DNA from: CAXSEA01 sp964235675
Lineage (GTDB): Bacteria > Armatimonadota > Armatimonadia > Armatimonadales > Capsulimonadaceae
Direction of reading: 5' to 3'
Length of the DNA: 6,035 nucleotides
Assembly: GCA_964235675.1 (NCBI GenBank)
Contig: CAXSEA010000228.1
Span: 1 to 6,035, forward strand
Shown here piece by piece: positions 1 to 5,264 of the stretch. The notes under the pieces are model-generated. The model did not search any database. It saw only the letters and a list, made by a program, of their open reading frames with translations, and was not told where the DNA came from. The translations under genes and the position numbers were made by a program. Positions within the stretch are counted from its first letter, which is position 1. Every line of letters starts with the position of its first letter.

Positions 1-1
1 G

Positions 2-1285
2 AGCCAAATACGTACGGCGGACAGTAGGACGAATGCGGCTATCTCGCCGCTCGATAAAGGGTTCGGCGCTCTGACAGGTCCGATGCAGCCCGACGAGATC
101 GCGGCGCTTCGATGGAGCCTCCTGCGGGAAGACCTCAGCCTGCCGATTGCCATTTTGTATGAAGAGCGGCTTCGGCATAATCTCAGCTGGATGCAGCGGT
201 TTGTGGACGCCTACGGCCTCAAGCTCGCGCCCCACGGCAAGACCACGATGATTCCCAAGCTGTTCGAGCGTCAAATCGCGGCGGGCGCGTGGGGCATCAC
301 AGTCGCTACGGCGCAACAGGCTCTAGTCGCCTACGAGCATGGGATTCGCCGCGTGCTGATGGCTAACCAGCTGGTCGGCAAAGCCAACATGGCGATGATC
401 GCGCGATTGTTAAGCGATGTCGATTTTGAATTCTACTGTTTGGTCGATTCGCCCGAGCAGATAAACCAGCTGGGCTTCTTTTTCTCCGAAGCCGGAGTCC
501 GGCTGAACGTTCTGATCGAGCTGGGCGTGCACGGCGGGCGGGCGGGTATCCGCGCCGGGGACGACGAGCGGGAGCAGGCCGTCCTTGACGCGCTGACTCG
601 CTGGGGGAATTCGCTTGCCTTATGCGGCATCGAGCTTTACGAGGGCGTTTTGAGCGACGAAGCCGCTATCTGCTCCTTTCTGCAGCGCGCCGTCACTGCT
701 GTCCACGAAATCGCCGCTCAAAGGGGCTTTGACCGTTCCCCAATCCTGCTTTCCGGCGCGGGCTCGGCCTGGTACGACGTGGTGGCCGAAGTGTTCTCCC
801 AGGCAGAACTCGGCGACGCCGTGGAGATTGTCCTGCGCCCCGGCTGCTACCTTTCGCACGACGCCGGTTTGTACAAAGTGGCTCAAAGCCATATCCAAGA
901 GCGCAACCCGGTCGCACGGCGAATGCACTCGGGATTGCTGCCCGCGCTGCAAGTCTGGGCCTATGTGCAATCGATGCCCGAGACTGGCACGGCGATTATC
1001 GCCTTGGGCAAGCGCGATGCCGCCTTCGATGCCGGCTTGCCGATGCCCGCGCTTCACTTCCGGCCCGGCGATACGGCTCCGCAACCAGTTCCCGAGCACT
1101 GGACAGTCACCAAGATGATGGACCAGCACGCGTTTATGGTAACTCGCGCCGACGACGACCTGCGCGTCGGCGACATGATCGGCTTCGACATCTCGCATCC
1201 CTGCCTGACGTTCGACAAATGGCGCGCGCTGCCGGTGCTGGATTCCGAGTACCGGGTGATCGACGTGGTTCAGACGTACTTTTGA
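2..1285 (+). CDS. DSD1 / D-threonine-aldolase-like PLP enzyme (amino acid deaminase/aldolase), 5' end outside window
   Basis: A fold-type III (alanine-racemase-like) PLP enzyme of the D-serine dehydratase / D-threonine aldolase superfamily, which breaks down D-3-hydroxy amino acids in the cytoplasm. Numbering from the Met at base 83: the motif APHGKTT carries the likely PLP lysine (K53), followed by AAGAWGITVATAQQA. The barrel domain covers about residues 20-270. The C-terminal D-ser_dehydrat-type domain ends in HPCLTFDKW, whose H372 and C374 match the metal-binding His-x-Cys of this family. The frame is open from base 2 to base 83 and encodes ISPLDKGFGALTGP just before Met83, which resembles the family's N-terminus. 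No Shine-Dalgarno precedes base 83, so translation probably starts left of the window. The sequence most resembles the bacterial 'amino acid deaminase' clade (PHGKTTM). The exact substrate (D-serine, D-threonine or 3-hydroxyaspartate) cannot be told. It is convergent with the sugar operon, with no evident functional link. Confidence 0.9.
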   Translation, partial: SQIRTADSRTNAAISPLDKGFGALTGPMQPDEIAALRWSLLREDLSLPIAILYEERLRHNLSWMQRFVDAYGLKLAPHGKTTMIPKLFERQIAAGAWGITVATAQQALVAYEHGIRRVLMANQLVGKANMAMIARLLSDVDFEFYCLVDSPEQINQLGFFFSEAGVRLNVLIELGVHGGRAGIRAGDDEREQAVLDALTRWGNSLALCGIELYEGVLSDEAAICSFLQRAVTAVHEIAAQRGFDRSPILLSGAGSAWYDVVAEVFSQAELGDAVEIVLRPGCYLSHDAGLYKVAQSHIQERNPVARRMHSGLLPALQVWAYVQSMPETGTAIIALGKRDAAFDAGLPMPALHFRPGDTAPQPVPEHWTVTKMMDQHAFMVTRADDDLRVGDMIGFDISHPCLTFDKWRALPVLDSEYRVIDVVQTYF

Positions 1286-1293
1286 TGAGTCTT

Positions 1294-1393
1294 TCCCCTC
1301 CTTATGCATGGAGGGGTCGGGAGGAGGTCCGCCGTCATCCCTTCGCCTTTCTAAACCGGACCGCCCCCAACCCCTCCATGCATAAGGAGGGGA
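1294..1393. repeat. Long inverted repeat between convergent genes
   Basis: A perfect 24-base inverted repeat: arms 1294-1317 (core CCCTCCTTATGCATGGAGGG) and 1370-1393. Pairing continues inward imperfectly, with small bulges, to GGTCCG (1326-1331) and CGGACC (1357-1362), leaving a loop of about 25 bases. Each arm can also form its own hairpin (CCCCTCC/GGAGGGG, 7 bp). It begins 8 bases after the stop of the lyase gene and ends 28 bases before the stop of the convergent glycosidase gene. The position suggests a bidirectional transcription barrier, but there is no good T-run right after either side of the stem. Its sequence differs from the two elements within the operon, although the CCCTCC/GGAGGG style is alike. 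It may be a dispersed REP/MITE-like repeat. Confidence 0.75.
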
Positions 1394-1394
1394 G

Positions 1395-1417
1395 AAGCAA
1401 TCCAGATCGTTGCTTTT
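1395..1417 (+). terminator. Possible weak rho-independent terminator of the lyase gene
   Basis: AAGCAA (1395-1400) can pair with TTGCTT (1410-1415) around a 9-base loop, and the second arm runs into TTTT (1414-1417). The stem is only 6 bp and AT-rich, so on its own it would be weak. It lies directly after the large inverted repeat and could act with it. A chance match is quite possible. Confidence 0.25.
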
Positions 1418-1421
1418 AGTC

Positions 1422-3041
1422 TTAACCTGCCTCGATGCGTTTTACCTGCCCCGCTCCCCAGCGTACCTCTACGGTGACCGGTGTGCTTGCGGTGATTCGC
1501 ACCTGCGGCTCATCGTCCGCGCTGGAGCGGGCGGCGCATTCGAGATCGAGGGAGCCGACGGTGCCGAAGGGGTACTGCGTGACGCCGTGGCGCTCCAGCA
1601 GGCGCGCGTCCCAGATGAGCAGCTTGCCGTGGGCGTCGGGGCGTAGGCCGAAGACGTATTCCAGCAGGACGGCTACCGGCCCGAGACCGCTCCAGCCGAC
1701 GAAATCGCGCCGCGCGGGATCGCCAGGAATGCACGATTCGGGCGCGTAGTTTTCCCAGACGGTGTCCGTGTTGTCGAATACTTCCAGAACGCAGTCCAGA
1801 TGCTTCCTGCCGATTTCGTACGCCAGATCGTCATTGCCGGTGCGGGTGAGGCCGCGCAGGGTCATGTAGTTGGTGGGCGCCCAGACGCCGCCGCGCCAGT
1901 AGTCACCGACCGGGTGGTACATCGGGTCGTCGGCGCTGAGCGTGGGGATGGGGTGCGGGCGGGCGAACTCGTCGGGGTTGGACAGGTGCGCGATGAAGCG
2001 CTGCTTCTGCCATTCCAGCGAGGTGGCGTCGGCCAGCAACGCCCAATACGCGCCGATTGTTTTGGCGCGTCCAAGCGTGCCATTGCTGAATTTGTCGTAA
2101 TAGAACGCCGATTCCTCATCCCAAAGGTTGCCGTTGATGTAGCTTTGCAGCGATTTCGTTTCAGCGCGGAGATCATCCAGAGCGGTGGGCAAGCGCTCCA
2201 TTTGCAAGGCTTTAGCCTCGCTGCCCTGGCCGGACTCGCCCCACGATTCCAGCTTCAGCGCGTCGGCCATGGACAGCAGCAGCTTGGCCGAGAGCAGCGC
2301 CTGGAAGCAGGCGTCGCTCCAGGCCATATGCGCGTGGGAGTAGCCGATATGCTCCTCGACGTCGGCCGCCCAGACCGGCACTTCATTGCGCGGGAGGCGC
2401 GGCTGGTTATCCATCCCGCAGCCCAGACCCGACGACCAGTAGGAGCCGTCGGGCCAGGTGCGGTTGGCGCGCATCCACTGGTGGTAGGCCAAAATCGGCC
2501 AGAACACCGACTCCAAGCGGCTGCCGTCGCCGGATGTGAGAAAATACTCCCATTCGGCCCACGCGAAGATATTCGGCCCAGTGGTGGTGGGGTCGTGCCG
2601 CTCGAAGAGATCGCCGCCGTCGGCTTCGGAGAGTTCGCGGCAGATAAAACCGTCGGGGTGCTGCTTGCAGTAGAGGTTATTCAGCGTGCCCTGGAAGTCG
2701 AAGACACGCCGCCCGTACTTGCCGAACATCAGGATAAAGCACGAGTCCCACAAGAACAAATGGTTGTTGAACGCCGTATCGATATAATCGACCACGAATC
2801 CGTTTTCCACCGTCGGCTGACGCAGGTTGCGGAAGGCGATCTCCCAGACTTTCCAGTAGCAGGCGATGGCGTTGTCGTGCCTATCCCAGAACGGCTGCGG
2901 CAGCGCGCCGCGGGATTCATCGAAGGTTGGGAGCGGGACGGATTTCACTTCCGCGCCGACGTAGCCGTTGGCGGCGGCGAAGACGTTTTTGACGTAGGGG
3001 TCGAACTTGCGTTTTGCTAGGGTGACTCGTTTATCTGGCAT
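1422..3041 (-). CDS. GH63/GH37-like (MGH1-type) (alpha/alpha)6-barrel glycoside hydrolase
   Basis: A 539-residue cytoplasmic glycosidase of the trehalase/GH63 clan. Visible signatures: FNNHLFLWDSCF (residues 91-102, the WD motif), TLNNLYCKQHPDGFICREL (119-137), the tryptophan-rich YWSSGLGCGMDNQPR (201-215) with D211 as likely catalytic acid, DYWRGGVWAPTNYM (380-393), and VWENYAPES (428-436) with E430 as likely catalytic base. The assignment of these residues follows GH63 family knowledge. The last 80 or so residues look like a small beta domain. There is no signal peptide. The family acts on alpha-glucosides (for example trehalose-like, mannosylglycerate or alpha-1,2/1,3-glucosides); the substrate here is unknown. 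It is the last gene of the minus-strand operon, after the GH172 gene. Its ATG (3039-3041) has no clear Shine-Dalgarno, and only 8 bases separate it from the upstream palindromic element. Residues 267-290 form a linker with an odd hairpin-encoded stretch (see the repeat at 2204). Confidence 0.87.
   Translation of the reverse strand: MPDKRVTLAKRKFDPYVKNVFAAANGYVGAEVKSVPLPTFDESRGALPQPFWDRHDNAIACYWKVWEIAFRNLRQPTVENGFVVDYIDTAFNNHLFLWDSCFILMFGKYGRRVFDFQGTLNNLYCKQHPDGFICRELSEADGGDLFERHDPTTTGPNIFAWAEWEYFLTSGDGSRLESVFWPILAYHQWMRANRTWPDGSYWSSGLGCGMDNQPRLPRNEVPVWAADVEEHIGYSHAHMAWSDACFQALLSAKLLLSMADALKLESWGESGQGSEAKALQMERLPTALDDLRAETKSLQSYINGNLWDEESAFYYDKFSNGTLGRAKTIGAYWALLADATSLEWQKQRFIAHLSNPDEFARPHPIPTLSADDPMYHPVGDYWRGGVWAPTNYMTLRGLTRTGNDDLAYEIGRKHLDCVLEVFDNTDTVWENYAPESCIPGDPARRDFVGWSGLGPVAVLLEYVFGLRPDAHGKLLIWDARLLERHGVTQYPFGTVGSLDLECAARSSADDEPQVRITASTPVTVEVRWGAGQVKRIEAG
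2204..2221. repeat. Small hairpin inside the glycosidase coding region
   Basis: GCAAGGCT (2204-2211) and AGCCTCGC (2214-2221) form an 8-bp stem (one G-U wobble in the minus-strand RNA) with a 2-base loop. It encodes part of GSEAKALQ in a low-conservation linker (about residues 273-280) of the glycosidase. The GGCTAAAGCC core (read on the minus strand) resembles short REP-like palindromes seen dispersed in many high-GC genomes, so it may be an in-frame repeat insertion. One copy alone cannot prove this. Confidence 0.3.
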
Positions 3042-3049
3042 AGGTCATC

Positions 3050-3190
3050 AGAACCCATCCGGCGCTTTGCGCCACCTTCCCTGGAGGGAAGGAAAGGTCT
3101 ACGGCCATCTTTTAGGCCATCTTAGAATAAAGCGCCATCTTATATTTCCTTCCCTACAAGGAAGGCGGCGCAAAGCGCCGGATGGGTTCT
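3050..3190. repeat. Intercistronic palindromic element, copy A (46-base arms)
   Basis: Arms 3050-3095 and 3145-3190 are inverted copies with 43 of 46 bases pairing, around a 49-base loop. Each arm begins AGAACCCATCCGG and holds two nested hairpins: GGCGC-TTT-GCGCC, then CCTTCCCT-GG-AGGGAAGG (the latter decayed on the right arm, CCTTCC/GGAAGG). The loop starts GTCTACGGCC and ends AAAGCGCCATCTTATA, both shared with copy B, so the two elements are homologous beyond the palindrome. The element fills nearly the whole gap: its right end overlaps the last base of the GH172 stop codon (3190-3192), and its left end is 8 bases from the glycosidase start. In the operon transcript it would fold into a very stable hairpin. 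No coding capacity is evident; it looks like a MITE- or REP/BIME-like repeat. Confidence 0.85.
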
Positions 3191-4275
3191 TACAGCACTT
3201 CCAAATAGTCCCGATCCGGCAGGGCTGGGAACGGGGCGGTCGGCAAGGTTTGGTACCAATAGGCCACGGACGCGATGTCGTCTTGCAGCGGGAGATAGCG
3301 GTGCTCGGCGCGCCAGCCGAGGGCTTGGATGGTGACGCGCAGGTCGCTTTGGAAGCGGACGGGATCGAGGATGTGCCAGCGGTAGAGGCCGAAGCGAGTT
3401 TGGGAGTTGTAGACGCCGTCGGGGCGGATTACCTGCGGCAGGCCGGCGTAGGCGGTGGTGTACTCCTGGTACTGGTGCGTGACCTGGTTCTCGAAATTAT
3501 ACGAGCCGCAGAAGTAGTCTTCCGTGCCCGTGCCGCAGATGGTCGGAAATTCGCCGTCGCCGTCGAGGAAGAACTTAATCTCGCCTTCGCCCCACCAGCC
3601 ATTGTTGTTGACGCCCCACGCCATGTACAAGCCGACGAACTGCCCCTGGCCCGCGACGCCGTCCAAGATCATGTAGACGTCTTTGTACGGCAGGGTGTTG
3701 ACGCGTCGGAATTGGGCATGGAAATAGGCGCAGTCCTCGGGCACGTCGGTAAGCGTGTAGTTGATCTGGTAATAAAGGTTCATCGGCTCGTAGCCGATGT
3801 TGGTGAGAGTCATGCGGCAGTGCCGCTGGAACGGCATCTCCCAGTAGCAGTTGAACGCCGAGCCGGGATTGACGCACACAGCCAGCGACGAGACCGGCGC
3901 GAAGCGTCCCCAGCCGCAGGCGAAGAAATCCCCCACCGGGCACTCCACGGACGGCTGCTCTTGATTGTCCCAGTAGATGCGCAGGATTGACCAGCGCCAG
4001 TTGCCGGTGGGGGTCATCCAGATTTGCTGAATCGCGCCGGGACCATCGATCGAGGCGATCTCGCGCTCCTCGCCGGGCTCAATCGTGATAAACGGCGACA
4101 CTTTCCACCCTACCCCAAGCTCCCGCGCCGCGCGAGCGCCGCCGCCCTCGGTCGCCGTCCCGCCTTTGCCTTTTTCGCCGTCGAAGTTTTCGGGAGAGAT
4201 GGAGCGCGTCTGAGCGCTGGAGAGCCGGGATAAATTGCCGAGATGCAGGCCGAGGCCGTTGAAGGGAGTGGTCAT
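3190..4275 (-). CDS. DUF2961 / glycoside hydrolase family 172 protein
   Basis: A 361-residue protein, the usual single-domain length for DUF2961, now GH172. Characterised members act on alpha-D-fructofuranosides (difructose dianhydride I synthase/hydrolase) or D-arabinofuranosides, and adopt a double jelly-roll fold in trimers. Family signatures are the N-terminal SISPENFDGEKGKGG (25-39), GPGAIQQIWMT (78-88), the acidic GEGEIKFFLDGDGE (229-242), GTGTEDYFCGSY (248-259), RFGLYRWH (294-301) and the C-terminal DDIASVAYWYQ (332-342). The two catalytic glutamates of the family should lie in the GEGE and GTGTEDYF motifs (E230 or E232, and E252); this mapping is inference. No signal peptide is seen, so the protein is probably cytoplasmic. 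The start at 4275 fits the family N-terminus (MTTPFNGLGLHLGNLSRLSS) but has no Shine-Dalgarno. Palindromic elements flank the gene on both sides. Its place after the permeases suggests cleavage of the imported sugar. Confidence 0.9.
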   Translation of the reverse strand: MTTPFNGLGLHLGNLSRLSSAQTRSISPENFDGEKGKGGTATEGGGARAARELGVGWKVSPFITIEPGEEREIASIDGPGAIQQIWMTPTGNWRWSILRIYWDNQEQPSVECPVGDFFACGWGRFAPVSSLAVCVNPGSAFNCYWEMPFQRHCRMTLTNIGYEPMNLYYQINYTLTDVPEDCAYFHAQFRRVNTLPYKDVYMILDGVAGQGQFVGLYMAWGVNNNGWWGEGEIKFFLDGDGEFPTICGTGTEDYFCGSYNFENQVTHQYQEYTTAYAGLPQVIRPDGVYNSQTRFGLYRWHILDPVRFQSDLRVTIQALGWRAEHRYLPLQDDIASVAYWYQTLPTAPFPALPDRDYLEVL

Positions 4276-4292
4276 AGGTGGTGTATTCTTGC

Positions 4293-4438
4293 CGAAGAAC
4301 CCATCCGGCCTTTCAGGCCACCTTCCCTGGAGGGAAGGAATAGTCTACGGCCGGGTACTGACTCGTCTAACACAAAGCGCCATCTTATATTTCCTTCCCT
4401 CCAGGGAAGGTGGCCTGAAAGGCCGGATGGGTTCTTCG
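4293..4438. repeat. Intercistronic palindromic element, copy B (perfect 48-base arms)
   Basis: Arms 4293-4340 and 4391-4438 are perfect inverted copies over 48 bases around a 50-base loop. The arm order matches copy A: CGAAGAACCCATCCGG end, a small hairpin GGCCT-TTC-AGGCC, then CCTTCCCT-GG-AGGGAAGG. The loop shares GTCTACGGCC and AAAGCGCCATCTTATA with copy A, while its middle differs. The right end lies 4 bases from the stop codon of the MalG-type permease and the left end 17 bases from the start of the GH172 gene, so the gap is almost only element. The lack of any mismatch in the arms suggests recent insertion or homogenisation. Possible roles in the transcript are partial termination, mRNA stabilisation of the upstream permease segment, or blocking the next ribosome-binding site; none is shown directly. 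Confidence 0.88.
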
Positions 4439-4442
4439 CGGA

Positions 4443-5264
4443 TTATTTGATTCCAGTCGAGGCGACGCCCTTGACGAAAGTTTTTTGCGTCAGGAAAAAG
4501 AGAACCACCACTGGCAAGGTCACCACCGCCGAAGCGGCCATCAGCAAGTTCCATTGTCCGGTGTGGCGGCCGATAAAGCTGTTGAGGCCAATAGCGAGCG
4601 TGAAGTATTTTTCGTCCTGTAAATAGATCAACGGCCCCTGGAAGTCAGTCCAGCAGCCCATGAATGTAAATAGGGCAATGGCGGCGAGTGGCGGCTTGGC
4701 GAGCGGCAGCATGATTTTCCAAAAAATGCCGAACTCGGAGCAGCCGTCGATGCGGGCCGCGTCGGATAATTCTTGCGGAATGCCGAGAAAGAACTGGCGC
4801 AGCATGAAGATGCTGAAAGCGCTGCCGAAAAACGACGGCACGATAAGCGGCAGGAACGTTCCGGTCCAATGCAGGCTGCGGAACATGAGAAAGATCGGCA
4901 TCTGAGTGACCTGGCCGGGCAGCATGATGGTCGCGATCATCGCCACGAACAGCAGCTCACGGCCCTTCCACTGCAACCTGGCGAACCCGTAAGCCGGCAG
5001 GGCGGCTGAGAACACGGTGCCGATGATGCAGGTAATACAGATAAAAAGCGTATTTCTCAGATCCCGAAAAAATGCGAACTGATTGATCGCGTCGATATAA
5101 TTGCGCGGCACGAACGGATGCGGCCACCACTGAATAGTGGCGGAAGCCGTCTGCGCCGTAGTCTGGAGCGATGTGGAAATCATGAACACGAACGGCGCGA
5201 GAAATATAGCGCTCAGGATGAGCAGCGGGATGTACGAAAGCAGCGGAATGTATCGCTTAACCAT
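4443..5264 (-). CDS. Carbohydrate ABC transporter permease, MalG/UgpE type (second permease)
   Basis: A 273-residue inner-membrane permease (BPD_transp_1 / MetI-like), the normal length for the MalG branch. Six hydrophobic segments are visible at about residues 8-30, 70-93, 103-127, 136-158, 192-213 and 240-259. The first is followed by the typical periplasmic stretch with SLQTT and FVPRNYIDAI. The cytoplasmic EAA loop that docks the ATPase is ELSDAARIDGCSEFGIFWKI followed by MLP (165-187), with the conserved G174 and L186-P187. It would pair with the neighbouring MalF-type permease in a binding-protein-dependent sugar importer. Its ATG overlaps the end of that gene (ATGGTTAA), which suggests translational coupling. 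No binding-protein or ATPase gene is visible in the window; such importers often use a shared MsmX/UgpC-type ATPase encoded elsewhere. The sugar carried cannot be read from the permease. Confidence 0.95.
   Translation of the reverse strand: MVKRYIPLLSYIPLLILSAIFLAPFVFMISTSLQTTAQTASATIQWWPHPFVPRNYIDAINQFAFFRDLRNTLFICITCIIGTVFSAALPAYGFARLQWKGRELLFVAMIATIMLPGQVTQMPIFLMFRSLHWTGTFLPLIVPSFFGSAFSIFMLRQFFLGIPQELSDAARIDGCSEFGIFWKIMLPLAKPPLAAIALFTFMGCWTDFQGPLIYLQDEKYFTLAIGLNSFIGRHTGQWNLLMAASAVVTLPVVVLFFLTQKTFVKGVASTGIK
5257..5264 (-). promoter_or_regulatory. ATGGTTAA start/stop overlap (likely translational coupling)
   Basis: The first permease ends ...GGT TAA and the second begins ATG GTT AAG in another frame, so the octamer ATGGTTAA holds both the start and the stop. 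The upstream purine-rich GAGGGCAAGAAAG may serve as a weak ribosome-binding site. Such overlaps normally keep the two permease subunits at equal amounts. This junction alone in the operon carries no palindromic element. Confidence 0.6.

Noticed and set aside
620..1309. 229-residue open frame on the minus strand
   Set aside because: Antisense to the well-conserved lyase gene; low-complexity H/R/G-rich composition with no family features. It is a GC-driven shadow.
1286..1421. Hypothetical small protein frames (for example 1219-1419 plus strand)
   Set aside because: Overlap the lyase end in another frame and run through the inverted repeat; no ribosome-binding site or conserved residues.
1800..3020. 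406-residue open frame on the plus strand
   Set aside because: Fully antisense to the glycosidase, whose motifs (WDS, GMDN, WENY) are clear. The antisense product is G/V/A/R-rich with no recognisable domain.
3050..3190. Element considered as a riboswitch or small-RNA gene
   Set aside because: Near-perfect long inverted symmetry and repetition in two unrelated gaps fit a dispersed palindromic repeat better than an aptamer; no known riboswitch core is visible.
3007..3990. 327-residue open frame on the plus strand
   Set aside because: Runs through palindromic copy A and then antisense to the GH172 gene; the protein has no family features.
3050..4438. Palindromic repeats considered as a CRISPR array
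   Set aside because: Only two large inverted units more than 1 kb apart with a gene between them; no short direct repeats with regular spacers.
4293..4438. Element considered as an insertion sequence
   Set aside because: Far too short to encode a transposase, and no such frame exists; a non-autonomous element remains possible.
4235..4626. Several short frames across palindromic copy B (71, 127 and 69 residues on both strands)
   Set aside because: They translate the repeat itself, giving similar PFRPPSLEGR-type peptides from both arms, and have no start signals or conserved domain.
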